Shown here piece after piece: positions 8,839-16,573 of a stretch of 64,000 nt of DNA. Location: NCBI RefSeq assembly GCF_947488945.1, contig NZ_CANLBS010000003.1, forward strand, positions 434,001 through 498,000, written 5' to 3'. The translations under genes and the position numbers were made by a program. This DNA is from an uncultured Streptomyces sp. Its GTDB lineage: Bacteria; Actinomycetota; Actinomycetes; Streptomycetales; Streptomycetaceae. Within the stretch, counting starts at the first letter, position 1. Every line of letters begins with the position of its first letter. The notes beneath the pieces were generated by a model. That model made no database searches. It worked only from the letters and a program-made list of their open reading frames with translations, and was not told the DNA's origin.

Positions 8839-9645
8839 CTACGCGACCGAGCGGAACGCGGGCAGATAGCCGCCCGAGTAGCCGGCCGCCTTGGGGTGGT
8901 AGGAGTTGTAGATCGGCAGCGTGACGCTGTTGAGCCAGGCGTCACCCGAGCAGAGCTCGTGACCGGTGAATTCGTCGACCACGCTGGAGTAGGTGAACCC
9001 GGCGTTGGCCGCCTGCTTGGCGATGACCCCGTTGAGGACGTCCGAGCCGTTGTTGATCGCGCTCCGCTCGCCCTCGGTCAGCCCCGCGATGCAGGTACCC
9101 GACAGCTTGTAGAAGCGCGGATAGCCGAGCACCACCACGTGTGCGGCGGGCGACTTGCTGTGGATGGAGGAGTAGAGCGTGCTCAGGCGGCCCGGGAGGG
9201 TGTTCTGGGCGAGCCCGATCGCGGCGTTCACGCTGGCCACGCAGTTGGCCTCGCTCTGCAGGACGCAGTCCTGCATGACACTCGCGAAGCCCACGTCGTT
9301 GCCGCCGACGGAGATGCTGACCAGGGACGTGGACGACTTCAGCGCGCTGAGCTGCCCACTGGTGACGGTCGAGGTGGTGGCGCCGGAGCAGGCGACGAAC
9401 GAGAAGGATGCGGGAGCGTTGGCGGCGGCCCAGAGGTACGGGTAGCCCTTGGTGCTGCGGTAGCAGCTTCCGCTCTCGGAAGTGTAGCTTCCGGCGCCCA
9501 CCCCGGAAGAGTAGGAGTCGCCGAGGGCCACGTAGTTCTCCCCGGCGGCGGACGCCGGTGAGGCCACCCCGAGTGCGGCGACGACGGCGATGGCCAGAGT
9601 GGAGACGGACGCCCAGACTCTTCGTGCTGACTTTCCTGCAGACAT
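8839..9645 (-). CDS. Secreted SGNH/GDSL-family lipase or esterase
   Basis: A 268-residue secreted hydrolase. It has an N-terminal signal peptide (RRVWASVSTLAIAVVAALG, with cleavage after the ASA of PASAAG), block I with the catalytic serine (ALGDSYSSGVGAG), the block III GND motif (SVGGNDVGF) and block V with the catalytic histidine (SYHPKAAGY). Six cysteines are suitably placed for three disulfides, as in the Streptomyces rimosus/coelicolor lipases it most resembles. Its likely role is extracellular ester or lipid breakdown. A GAAGGG ribosome site precedes the ATG. The gene stands alone, with a long low-GC upstream region that probably holds its promoter. Confidence 0.93.
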   Translation of the reverse strand: MSAGKSARRVWASVSTLAIAVVAALGVASPASAAGENYVALGDSYSSGVGAGSYTSESGSCYRSTKGYPYLWAAANAPASFSFVACSGATTSTVTSGQLSALKSSTSLVSISVGGNDVGFASVMQDCVLQSEANCVASVNAAIGLAQNTLPGRLSTLYSSIHSKSPAAHVVVLGYPRFYKLSGTCIAGLTEGERSAINNGSDVLNGVIAKQAANAGFTYSSVVDEFTGHELCSGDAWLNSVTLPIYNSYHPKAAGYSGGYLPAFRSVA

Positions 9646-10388
9646 GGCCGACGACCCTTCGAAGTGTGGGGGGAGAGCTGCGACTTGGTCGAGCGAGTCA
9701 GTTTCTAGCAGCTCTGGAACCAGCCGGTAATGGCTGCAGAAGAAGTCGTCTGATATGCCCGAATGATCGTTCGGGGCTCATTGCTCCGCGCGTAGATAAA
9801 CCTGAACGGGCCGTTAAATGGCGGTAGTTGACGGCTCCCGGACACGCCGAACGAGACCCCCGGAAGGGTGCCCGCGATGGTCGGACGAGCGTCAACGTGA
9901 GGCCGTCCCGAACCGCCGACCGGTTACACCGGAGGCATCGGGAGCCGGGCGCGCGACCGGCGCGGTCCGGCGCGCGCTCCGGGGAGCGAAAAGGGCGCGA
10001 ACGAGGACCCGCTCGTACGGTGGATCAGCGGTACCCGCAGGCGCCCACCGGCGGCTCCCGCGCGTCCGCACCGGCAGGTCGAGCGTCGCCTTCCGGAGCG
10101 TGGCCCGAGAACGGTCATCGCTGATACGAGGGCCGGGCCCCGGACCACGCTGACGGCCCGGCCGTCGAACGGCAGCCGTGGGACCTCCTCGGCCTGACCC
10201 CGCTCGGACGGGTGCGCGTCGTTCCTGGTGCGCAGGGTCTGCTCGCCAGAGGCCGTGCGGAGACTCCTTCAGGGCACGGTGGGGGTCGGAGGCAGAGACC
10301 GTGCTTCGGGGGAGCCGACGGAAGCCGAATCTCAAAGATCACACCCAGCTGGCACCCGGATGGCGCCCGAGCAGGTCCACACAGCACA
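9646..10388. other. Intergenic region without a convincing gene
   Basis: About 740 nt. The part next to the lipase (9655-9830) has lower GC and small hairpins (for example AGCCGGTAATGGCT near 9721) and probably holds the lipase promoter. The part from 9830 to 10380 is very GC-rich, with short frames on both strands. None of these has Streptomyces-like third-position bias, a ribosome site or a recognisable domain. Confidence 0.5.
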
Positions 10389-10424
10389 TCAGGCCCGGTA
10401 CTGATTTCTCAGTACCGGGCCTGA
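10389..10424 (-). terminator. Hairpin terminator downstream of tRNA-Pro
   Basis: A perfect 16-bp stem (10389-10404 with 10409-10424) has a 4-nt loop. It lies 16 nt beyond the 3' end of the tRNA-Pro gene. There is no U tract, as is common for Streptomyces terminators. Confidence 0.75.
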
Positions 10425-10440
10425 CCTGGTGTTTCAGCTG

Positions 10441-10514
10441 TCGGGGTGGCGGGATTTGAACCCACGACCTCTTCGTCCCGAACGAAGCGCGCTGCCAAGC
10501 TGCGCTACACCCCG
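10441..10514 (-). tRNA. tRNA-Pro (anticodon CGG)
   Basis: On the minus strand the gene begins CGGGGTG and ends CACCCCG plus discriminator A, forming a perfect 7-bp acceptor stem. The anticodon stem-loop is CTTCG-TTCGGGA-CGAAG with anticodon CGG. The T arm contains GTTCAAATC. The length is 74 nt and CCA is not encoded. It lies downstream of the Pr6Pr gene and upstream of a strong hairpin. Confidence 0.97.
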
Positions 10515-10543
10515 ATGTCCACCGGTTCTCCCGGCGACATCGA

Positions 10544-11281
10544 TTACTTTAGCCCACCGATGCCCGGAGGCGAAATCCGCTTTCTGCGGGGTCTGCGCCG
10601 GCCCATCGGCCGGGGGCGCAGGTGATCGAGGCCGATGAGCAGGGTGGCGAAGAGGGTGCAGAGCAGGCCGAGGACGAGTGCGTGGGCCAGGACGTCCGGG
10701 TAGCCGTACGTGTCGACGTCCAGGAAGGCGTACGCGTATCGGTCCGGCGATCCGTCCGGGAGCAGGTATCCCCTGATCAGGACGTACGTCAGGTAAGCCG
10801 CCGGGTAGAGGAGCCACAGCGGGAGGAAGCGCAGCCGCAGGGTCCGGGGTGGGGTGAGCAGTAGCCAGTCGGCCGTCACGGCCAGCGGGGCGGCCGTGTA
10901 CAGCAGCAGGTCGGCTGCCACGCGCGGACCGGGCGAGTCGGGCGCGGTACCGGTCTGCGCCAAGTGGTACCCGAGCCCGGCGCTCATCACGAACAGCAGC
11001 GCGCCGCCGGTCAGGACCGGAGGGAGCGGCTTGCCGCCGCGCAGGCATCGGTGCGCCTGGCGGCCGAAGACGCCCGCAGCCAGCAGGTTCGTCAGGACGG
11101 TGAAGTGGGTCAGCGTCCTGAGCGGCGCCCCGGCGGCCAGGTCGATCACCACCCCGGCCAGGGCCACCGCGCAGACCAGAGCGTGGCCCGTGCCCGCGAT
11201 GCGGCGCCTGGCCCGTTCGCTCCGGTGGAACGCGTCCGCGTCCCGTGGCCGGGGGAGCGTCGCGGTCCGGGGAGCGGTCAT
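10544..11281 (-). CDS. Pr6Pr-family integral membrane protein
   Basis: A 245-residue protein with about six hydrophobic helices (for example HALVCAVALAGVVIDLAAG, FTVLTNLLAAGVF and VLAHALVLGLLCTLFATLLI). The motif FTVLTNLL and the YPAAYLTYVLIRG segment fit the Pr6Pr/FAR-17a-like family of membrane proteins with unknown function. A short basic tail follows the last helix. The ATG at 11281 is preceded by the -10-like TACGGT (11289-11294), 7 nt away, with no ribosome site, so the transcript may be leaderless. The open frame extends 58 codons upstream, but that part has no coding character. Confidence 0.82.
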   Translation of the reverse strand: MTAPRTATLPRPRDADAFHRSERARRRIAGTGHALVCAVALAGVVIDLAAGAPLRTLTHFTVLTNLLAAGVFGRQAHRCLRGGKPLPPVLTGGALLFVMSAGLGYHLAQTGTAPDSPGPRVAADLLLYTAAPLAVTADWLLLTPPRTLRLRFLPLWLLYPAAYLTYVLIRGYLLPDGSPDRYAYAFLDVDTYGYPDVLAHALVLGLLCTLFATLLIGLDHLRPRPMGRRRPRRKRISPPGIGGLK

Positions 11282-11477
11282 GAGCCTCACCGTAGGCGGG
11301 GTGTCCGGGTGCCGCGATTCCGCTGCGGCGGCCGGGTGGGTCCCGCCGGGGCGTCTGGTCCCGCACCCCTCTCGCCCCGGCCACCTCCGCCCCCGCACCC
11401 CGGCAGACACCCGGCCGCCCCGGCCCCGCCTCTGTCCTCCGGCGTCAGCAGTCACCGGTGTCAGCAGTCCTTCGGCG

Positions 11478-12419
11478 TCAGCGGTCCTTCGGCGTCAGCG
11501 TCAGCAAGGTCGCCTCCGGCGGGCAGGCGAAGCGGACCGGGGTGTAGCGGTTGGTGCCGCAGCCCGCCGAGACGTGGAGGTAGGCCCGGTTGTCGCCGAC
11601 CGTGTGGCTGGAAAGGCCCTTCACCCGATCGGTGTCGAGGTCGCAGTTGGTGACCAGAGCGCCGTAGAAGGGGATGCAGAGCTGGCCGCCGTGGGTGTGG
11701 CCGGCCAGGATCAGCGGGTAGCCGTCCGCGGTGAACGCGTCCAGCGACCGCAGGTAGGGGGCGTGGACGACGCCGACGGAGAGGTCCGCGTCGGCTTCCG
11801 GGCCGCCGGCCACCTCGTCGTACCGGTCGCGCTTGATGTGCGGGTCGTCCAGGCCGGTGAAGGCGATCTCCAGCCCGTCGAGCTTGAGCCGCCCGCGGGT
11901 GTTGGTGAGGTCGAGCCAGCCCGCCTCGTCGAACGCGTCCCGCATCGGCTCCCACGGGTTGTGGAGCGCGTTGACCGCCGGCGCGTTGCCGTTCAGTCCG
12001 TGCTTCCCGGCGGCCTTCTCCAGGAGATAGCGCCCGGGGTTGCGGAGCTTGGGGCCGTAGTAGTCGTTGGAGCCGAAGACGTACACCCCCGGGAACCGCA
12101 TCAGCGGGCCGAGGGAGTCGAGCAGCTCGGGGACGGCCTCCGGGTCGGAGAGGTTGTCGCCGGTGTTGACCACGAAGTCGGGGCGCAGCCCCGCGAGCGA
12201 CTGGAGCCAGGCGCGCTTCTTGCGCTGGCCGCTCACCATGTGGATGTCGGAGACCTGGAGTACGCGCAACGGGCGGGCGCCGTGCGGGAGTACGGGGACG
12301 GTGATCCGTCGGAGGCGGAACGAGCGGGCCTCGAAACCGGCGGCGTAGGCGAGACCTGCCGCGCCGACCGCCGTACCGATTGCCGCGACTTTCAGGGGTA
12401 CTCCGTAGCGTGCGCGCAT
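11478..12419 (-). CDS. Membrane-anchored metallophosphoesterase
   Basis: A 313-residue calcineurin-like phosphoesterase of the YkuE/YaeI type. The N-terminus has a hydrophobic anchor (VAAIGTAVGAAGLAYAAGF). Metal-binding motifs follow in order: VSDIHMV (D, H), NTGDNLSD (GDN), GSNDYYG, and the C-terminal GHTHGGQ. Relatives act on pyrophosphates or cell-wall/lipid phosphates, and the substrate here is unknown. The start at 12419 (MRARYGVPLK) is preceded by GACGAT 6 nt away and has no ribosome site. It diverges from the YqeY-like gene with 79 nt between starts. A metallophosphoesterase is found at the same syntenic position near the PBP in mycobacteria. Confidence 0.92.
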   Translation of the reverse strand: MRARYGVPLKVAAIGTAVGAAGLAYAAGFEARSFRLRRITVPVLPHGARPLRVLQVSDIHMVSGQRKKRAWLQSLAGLRPDFVVNTGDNLSDPEAVPELLDSLGPLMRFPGVYVFGSNDYYGPKLRNPGRYLLEKAAGKHGLNGNAPAVNALHNPWEPMRDAFDEAGWLDLTNTRGRLKLDGLEIAFTGLDDPHIKRDRYDEVAGGPEADADLSVGVVHAPYLRSLDAFTADGYPLILAGHTHGGQLCIPFYGALVTNCDLDTDRVKGLSSHTVGDNRAYLHVSAGCGTNRYTPVRFACPPEATLLTLTPKDR

Positions 12420-12486
12420 GTGTCCATCGTCGCAGACACGACGGTGCCGGAGAAAAAGGGCCGGGCACCGGATGCCCCGTACCTGA

Positions 12487-12492
12487 CACAAT
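12487..12492 (+). promoter_or_regulatory. -10-like hexamer for leaderless YqeY-like gene
   Basis: CACAAT ends 6 nt before the ATG at 12499. No ribosome site is present. Confidence 0.45.
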
Positions 12493-12498
12493 CTCCGC

Positions 12499-12963
12499 AT
12501 GACCACGCTCAAGTCCAAGCTCAAGGAAGACCTCACCACCGCCATGAAGGCGCGTGACGAGCTGACCTCGTCCACCCTCCGGCTGACCCTCACCGCGATC
12601 ACGAAGGAGGAGGTGAGCGGGAAGACCGCCCGCGAGCTCTCCGACGACGAGGTGCAGAAGGTGATCGCCAAGGAGGCGAAGAAGCGCCGTGAGGCAGCCG
12701 AGGCGTTCGCGCAGGGCGGCCGGACCGAGCAGGCCGAGCGGGAGCGTGCGGAGGGCGAACTGCTCGACGCGTACCTGCCGAAGCAGCTCACCGACGACGA
12801 GCTGCGGGCGATCGTCGAGGCCGCGGTCGAGGAGGCGAAGGCGGCCGGTGCCGAGGGGCCGCGGGCCATGGGCGCCGTGATGAAGATCGTCAGCCCGAAG
12901 GTGGCCGGTCTCGCCGAGGGCGGCCGTGTCGCGGGCGCGGTGAAGAAGGCCCTCGCCGGCTGA
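12499..12963 (+). CDS. GatB/YqeY domain protein
   Basis: A 154-residue cytosolic protein of the YqeY family, related to the C-terminal tRNA-binding domain of the GatB subunit of tRNA amidotransferase. It begins MTTLKSKLKEDLTTAMKARD. It shows the family's REAAEAFAQGGR segment, the central EGELLDAYLPKQLTDDELRA and the end KVAGLAEGGRVAGAVKKALA. The full family length is present. The precise role is unknown; tRNA-linked or quality-control functions are guesses. It converges on the PBP gene, with a long perfect hairpin between. Confidence 0.9.
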   Translation: MTTLKSKLKEDLTTAMKARDELTSSTLRLTLTAITKEEVSGKTARELSDDEVQKVIAKEAKKRREAAEAFAQGGRTEQAERERAEGELLDAYLPKQLTDDELRAIVEAAVEEAKAAGAEGPRAMGAVMKIVSPKVAGLAEGGRVAGAVKKALAG

Positions 12964-13098
12964 TCCACGGACCCGAGGGCGGTGGCCAGGCCCCCGGCGT
13001 GCGCTCCGGGCCCGGCGCACGCTCCGACCCCGGCGTACGCCCTGAGCGGCTCCCGTCCGGGGCGCACGCTCCGCCCCGGCCGTCCGGGTCCGTTCGGA

Positions 13099-13140
13099 CG
13101 TGTGGGGCGCTCCCGGTCGTGACCGGGAGCGCCCCACACG
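13099..13140. terminator. Bidirectional hairpin terminator
   Basis: A perfect 20-bp inverted repeat (13099-13118 with 13121-13140) sits between the convergent YqeY-like and PBP genes. The two arms are separated by only 2 nt, so the apex must open slightly. Confidence 0.8.
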
Positions 13141-13167
13141 CAGGTGCTGCGGAGGGACAGGCGCGGC

Positions 13168-15414
13168 TCAGGGGCCGTTGCCGCCGCCGTCCTGGCCGCC
13201 GCCGCGGCCGCCGTTTCCGTTGCCCTCGCCGAACGGCGGGAAGGAGATGCCGGGGAACGGGTCCACGTCGCCGGGCTTCGGGTCCTCGGCGTCGTCGCCC
13301 TTGTCCCGGTCCCGCTCCTTGTCCTCCTTCTCCTCCTTGGTCTTCGCGCGGGGCACGTCGACCGTGTTGAAGGAAGGGGTCTCGGAGGCGTCGAGCGCCC
13401 CCGTCATGGCGATCCGCCAGATCGGACCGGGCAGGCAGCCACCACAGACCTTGTCGTAGTACTGTCCGCCGATCGTGATGTCGTACATCGGAACCTTCTC
13501 GCCGATGTCCGCGCCCACCCAGACCGCCGTCGACAGGTTCGGGGTGTAGCCGACGAACCAGGCGTCCTTGCGGTCGTTGGTCGTACCGGTCTTCCCCGCG
13601 TTGTCGCGGTCCTGCAACCCGGCCTGGGTGCCGGTGCCGTCCTCGACCACGCCCTTGAGCATCTGGTTGATCGTGTCGGCGGTCTTCTCGCTCATCGCGC
13701 GCGAGCACGAACTCTTCGGCACGCCGAGCTTCTTGCCGTTGGCGTCCGTGATCGCTTCGATGGCGATCGGCGTGCAGTAGGCGCCGCGGTTGGCGAAGGC
13801 GGCGTAGGAGGCGGCCATGCCCAGCGGGGTGCTCTCCGTGCCGCCGAGCGTGATCGAGGGGTTCTCCTGGACCGTCTTGCCGTCGCCGCGCGCGTAGCCG
13901 AGCTTCTTCGCCATCGAGACCGTCTCGCACAGACCGGTCTTCTGCTCCAGCTTGGCGAAGTAGGTGTTGATGGACTTGCCGAGCGCGCCCGTCATGTCCC
14001 AGGAGCCCTTCTCGGTCTCCAGTTCGTTCTGCAGGTCCCAGTTGCCGCCGCCCGCCGAGTTGCCCGAGCAGCCGATGAAGGAGTTCATCGGGAGGGAGAG
14101 CTTCCAGTCGGTGGAGAACGACTGGGCCGGGCTGATGCCCTTTTCCAGCGCCGCCGCTGCGGTGATCGGCTTGAAGGTCGAGCCGACCTGGAAGCCGTAG
14201 GTGGAGCCGCCCATCTTGCTGCCGACGGCGAGGTTCAGCACCGTCTCGTTCTTCTTCGGATCCAGGCCGTACGGGCGCGACTGGCCCATCGAGAGGATCT
14301 TGCCGCTGCCGGGCTGGACCTGGACGACGGACGCCGCGACCTTGTCGGTCTTGTTGACCTTGGCGGTGGCGGCCTCGTTGGCGGCGGCCTGCGCCTGCGG
14401 GTCCAGGGTGGTGCGGATGGTCAGACCACCGAGGTTCCAGAGCTTGGCGCGCTCCTCCTCGGTCTTGCCGAAGGCGGAGTCGTTGAGGATGACCTTGCGC
14501 ACGTAGTCGCAGAAGAAGCCGGCGCCGCTGACGGCGGTGATGCAACCGTTCTTCGGCGTCTTCACCTTCAGCTTGATCGGCGCAGCCATGGCCTTCTCGG
14601 CCTCGGCGGCGGAGATGGTGCCGGTGGCCTGCATCCGGGCGAGCACGGTGTTGCGGCGCTTGGTCGCCTCCTCCGTGTCGTTCACGGGGTCGTACCGGCT
14701 CGGCGACTGGACGATGCCGGCGAGCAGCGCGGCCTCCTCCAGTTTCAGGTCCTTGGCGTGCTTGGAGAAGTACCGCTGCGACGCGGCCTCCACGCCGTAG
14801 GCCTGCTGGCCGAAGAACGTGATGTTGAGGTAGTTCTCCAGGATCTTCTTCTTGCCGAGCTCTTCCTCGACCTGGATCGCGTACTTCAGCTCACGGACCT
14901 TGCGGCCCAGCGTCTGCTGGGTGGCCTGCGCGACCTTCTCCGGGTCGTCGCCGGCCTCCTCGACGAAGACGTTCTTCACGTACTGCTGCGTCAGGGTGGA
15001 CGCGCCCTCCGCAGTGCCGCCCGCCTGCACGTTGCGGTTCATGGCGCGGAGGATGCCCTTGAGGTCGACGGCCCCGTGCTCGTAGAAGCGGGAGTCCTCG
15101 ATCGCGACGATCGCGTCCTGCATGTACGGGGAGATGTCCTTGAGCGGGACGACGGTGCGGTCGCGCGAGTAGACCGTCGCGAGCGCGCCGCCCTCCGAGT
15201 CCAGGATGGTGGTGCGCTGGCTGAGCGGCGGAGTCTTGAGGTTGGCGGGAATCTCGTCGAATCCCTCGACGGTTCCCTTCGCGGCGAGACCGAGTGCTCC
15301 GGCGGCCGGCAGCGCGATGCCCGCCAGCACAGCTCCGGAGAGTGCGGCGACACCGAGGAACTTGGCGGCCTGCTGGGTCGTGGTGAGACCCCCGCCCGAG
15401 CGCTTGTTTGGCAT
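13168..15414 (-). CDS. Bifunctional class A penicillin-binding protein
   Basis: A 748-residue peptidoglycan synthase. It has a short cytoplasmic N-terminus, one membrane anchor (about residues 19-45), a family-51 glycosyltransferase domain with the catalytic EDSRFYEHG (Glu about 106) and STLTQQYVKN, and a transpeptidase domain. The transpeptidase motifs are SxxK in GSTFKPITA (about 410), SxN in KSINTYF and KTG in AGKTGTTND (about 606). The C-terminal 60 residues are Lys/Glu then Pro/Gly-rich and probably extend into the wall. It is divergent from wblA, as ponA2 is from whiB4 in mycobacteria. The ATG has no ribosome site; TAGGGT (15421-15426) lies 6 nt upstream. Confidence 0.95.
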   Translation of the reverse strand: MPNKRSGGGLTTTQQAAKFLGVAALSGAVLAGIALPAAGALGLAAKGTVEGFDEIPANLKTPPLSQRTTILDSEGGALATVYSRDRTVVPLKDISPYMQDAIVAIEDSRFYEHGAVDLKGILRAMNRNVQAGGTAEGASTLTQQYVKNVFVEEAGDDPEKVAQATQQTLGRKVRELKYAIQVEEELGKKKILENYLNITFFGQQAYGVEAASQRYFSKHAKDLKLEEAALLAGIVQSPSRYDPVNDTEEATKRRNTVLARMQATGTISAAEAEKAMAAPIKLKVKTPKNGCITAVSGAGFFCDYVRKVILNDSAFGKTEEERAKLWNLGGLTIRTTLDPQAQAAANEAATAKVNKTDKVAASVVQVQPGSGKILSMGQSRPYGLDPKKNETVLNLAVGSKMGGSTYGFQVGSTFKPITAAAALEKGISPAQSFSTDWKLSLPMNSFIGCSGNSAGGGNWDLQNELETEKGSWDMTGALGKSINTYFAKLEQKTGLCETVSMAKKLGYARGDGKTVQENPSITLGGTESTPLGMAASYAAFANRGAYCTPIAIEAITDANGKKLGVPKSSCSRAMSEKTADTINQMLKGVVEDGTGTQAGLQDRDNAGKTGTTNDRKDAWFVGYTPNLSTAVWVGADIGEKVPMYDITIGGQYYDKVCGGCLPGPIWRIAMTGALDASETPSFNTVDVPRAKTKEEKEDKERDRDKGDDAEDPKPGDVDPFPGISFPPFGEGNGNGGRGGGQDGGGNGP

Positions 15415-15420
15415 GGGAGC

Positions 15421-15426
15421 ACCCTA
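15421..15426 (-). promoter_or_regulatory. -10-like hexamer for leaderless PBP transcript
   Basis: On the minus strand, TAGGGT ends 6 nt before the ATG at 15414. The intervening GCTCCC is not a ribosome site. Confidence 0.45.
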
Positions 15427-16018
15427 ATCCGTTGAGCTGGGCGTTCCGGTGGAGCGGGTGTTCCTCGGGATGTTCGGGTACCAAGCCGTTACACCCGGAC
15501 GCTCGGAGCGGGCGGCCGAAGGGGGTGCGGCGGGCCTTCGGCGCCGGACCCGGCGGCGTCCGGGCAGGGCGGCAGGGCACCGCTGTTCGCGCGCGGGACC
15601 GACGTTGTCATTCGCCGGACACACGCGCATGCCTTGGCCTAAGCTGCACTCAACTGTCACAGCAGTCCGGTTCGCTATCAACCCCCGCGCACAGGGTGTG
15701 TTCCCCCCACACCGTGGACGCTGCTCCGGACGATGAACGGACCATGAACACAGGTGTCCCCGAAAACGCCTGGTGTGTCATTGATCGTCCCGCGCAACAC
15801 GGGTGTACTGTCCCGTTTTTGCAGAGATAGTCTCGCATGTCCTCGCATCACTCCTCTGGGTGATCTGCCGCGTACGCATAGTCCGTTCGGGCCATTCAAG
15901 ATTGGGCCCGACGGGGGTGTTGTGCTGTCGCAAGCTTCCGTAACGTCCTCAACTGGCAGCGGTGAATATGCCGCTACCGCCGTGGGGGAGCCTCAATTCG
16001 GGAGAGGACGGCGCCGGC
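15427..16018 (+). promoter_or_regulatory. Long wblA upstream region
   Basis: About 590 nt without a convincing gene separate the divergent PBP and wblA. Possible promoter parts are TTGATC (15781-15786) with TACTGT (15806-15811), at a spacer of 19, and GATAGT near 15836. Several short dyads are present, including one with GGTGTG/CACACC arms near 15700. The length suggests multiple regulatory inputs or a long untranslated leader for this developmental regulator. Exact sites cannot be fixed by reading. Confidence 0.45.
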
Positions 16019-16366
16019 ATGGGCTGGGTAACCGACTGGAGTGCGCAGGCAGCCTGCCGCACTACCGATCCGGACGAACTGTTCGTACAAGGGGCAGCGC
16101 AGAACAGGGCCAAGGCAGTGTGCACCGGATGCCCGGTGCGGACCGAGTGCCTGGCCGACGCGCTGGACAATCACGTCGAGTTCGGCGTGTGGGGCGGGAT
16201 GACGGAACGGGAACGCCGCGCACTGCTGCGCCGTCGGCCCACCGTCACGTCCTGGCGACGACTGCTGGAGACCGCGCGCGGCGAGTACGAGCGGTCCATG
16301 GGTATCCTGCCCGACGTCGTCGGGCTGGACGACGACCTCGAGGAGACGTACGCCGCCGTGGGATAG
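16019..16366 (+). CDS. wblA: WhiB-like iron-sulfur regulator WblA
   Basis: A 115-residue WhiB-family protein starting MGWVTDWSAQAACRTTDPDE, as in other streptomycetes. The four cluster-binding cysteines are at residues 13, 35, 38 and 44 (AAC ... CTGCPVRTEC). These are followed by the conserved turn FGVWGGMTERERR and a basic DNA-binding segment. WblA coordinates a [4Fe-4S] cluster and in Streptomyces controls the switch from aerial growth to sporulation and represses antibiotic clusters. The ATG at 16019 has a good ribosome site (GGGAGAGG, from about 16000). It sits between a divergent PBP and convergent ArsA-like genes, the context of whiB4 in mycobacteria. Confidence 0.97.
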   Translation: MGWVTDWSAQAACRTTDPDELFVQGAAQNRAKAVCTGCPVRTECLADALDNHVEFGVWGGMTERERRALLRRRPTVTSWRRLLETARGEYERSMGILPDVVGLDDDLEETYAAVG

Positions 16367-16400
16367 GCGCACCGCCCCCACCGGGGCGGACCGGGTGTGA

Positions 16401-16427
16401 CCGCGGCGCGTGCATGGTGCGCCGCGG
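16401..16427. terminator. Hairpin between convergent wblA and ArsA-like gene
   Basis: A 9-bp stem (CCGCGGCGC at 16401-16409 with GCGCCGCGG at 16419-16427) encloses a 9-nt loop. It is located 35 nt after the wblA stop. Confidence 0.55.
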
Positions 16428-16573
16428 GTCTCCCATGTGCGCCCCCGTGACGTACCCGCCGACGCGCGCACCCGCGCGCCCGCCCGAGGACGGCCTCGGG
16501 GTCAACTCCGCGCATACGCGGGGCAGATGCGGGCCGATCCGGTGGCGTCCGGCCGGAGCGGCCGGGCGTGGAA

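Noticed and set aside
9818..10335. Several frames of 70-150 residues near 9.8-10.3 kb
   Set aside because: They overlap on both strands, are Arg-rich and lack ribosome sites or domains.
13144..15435. A 763-residue open frame on the plus strand
   Set aside because: It is antisense to the penicillin-binding protein, which has all expected catalytic motifs.
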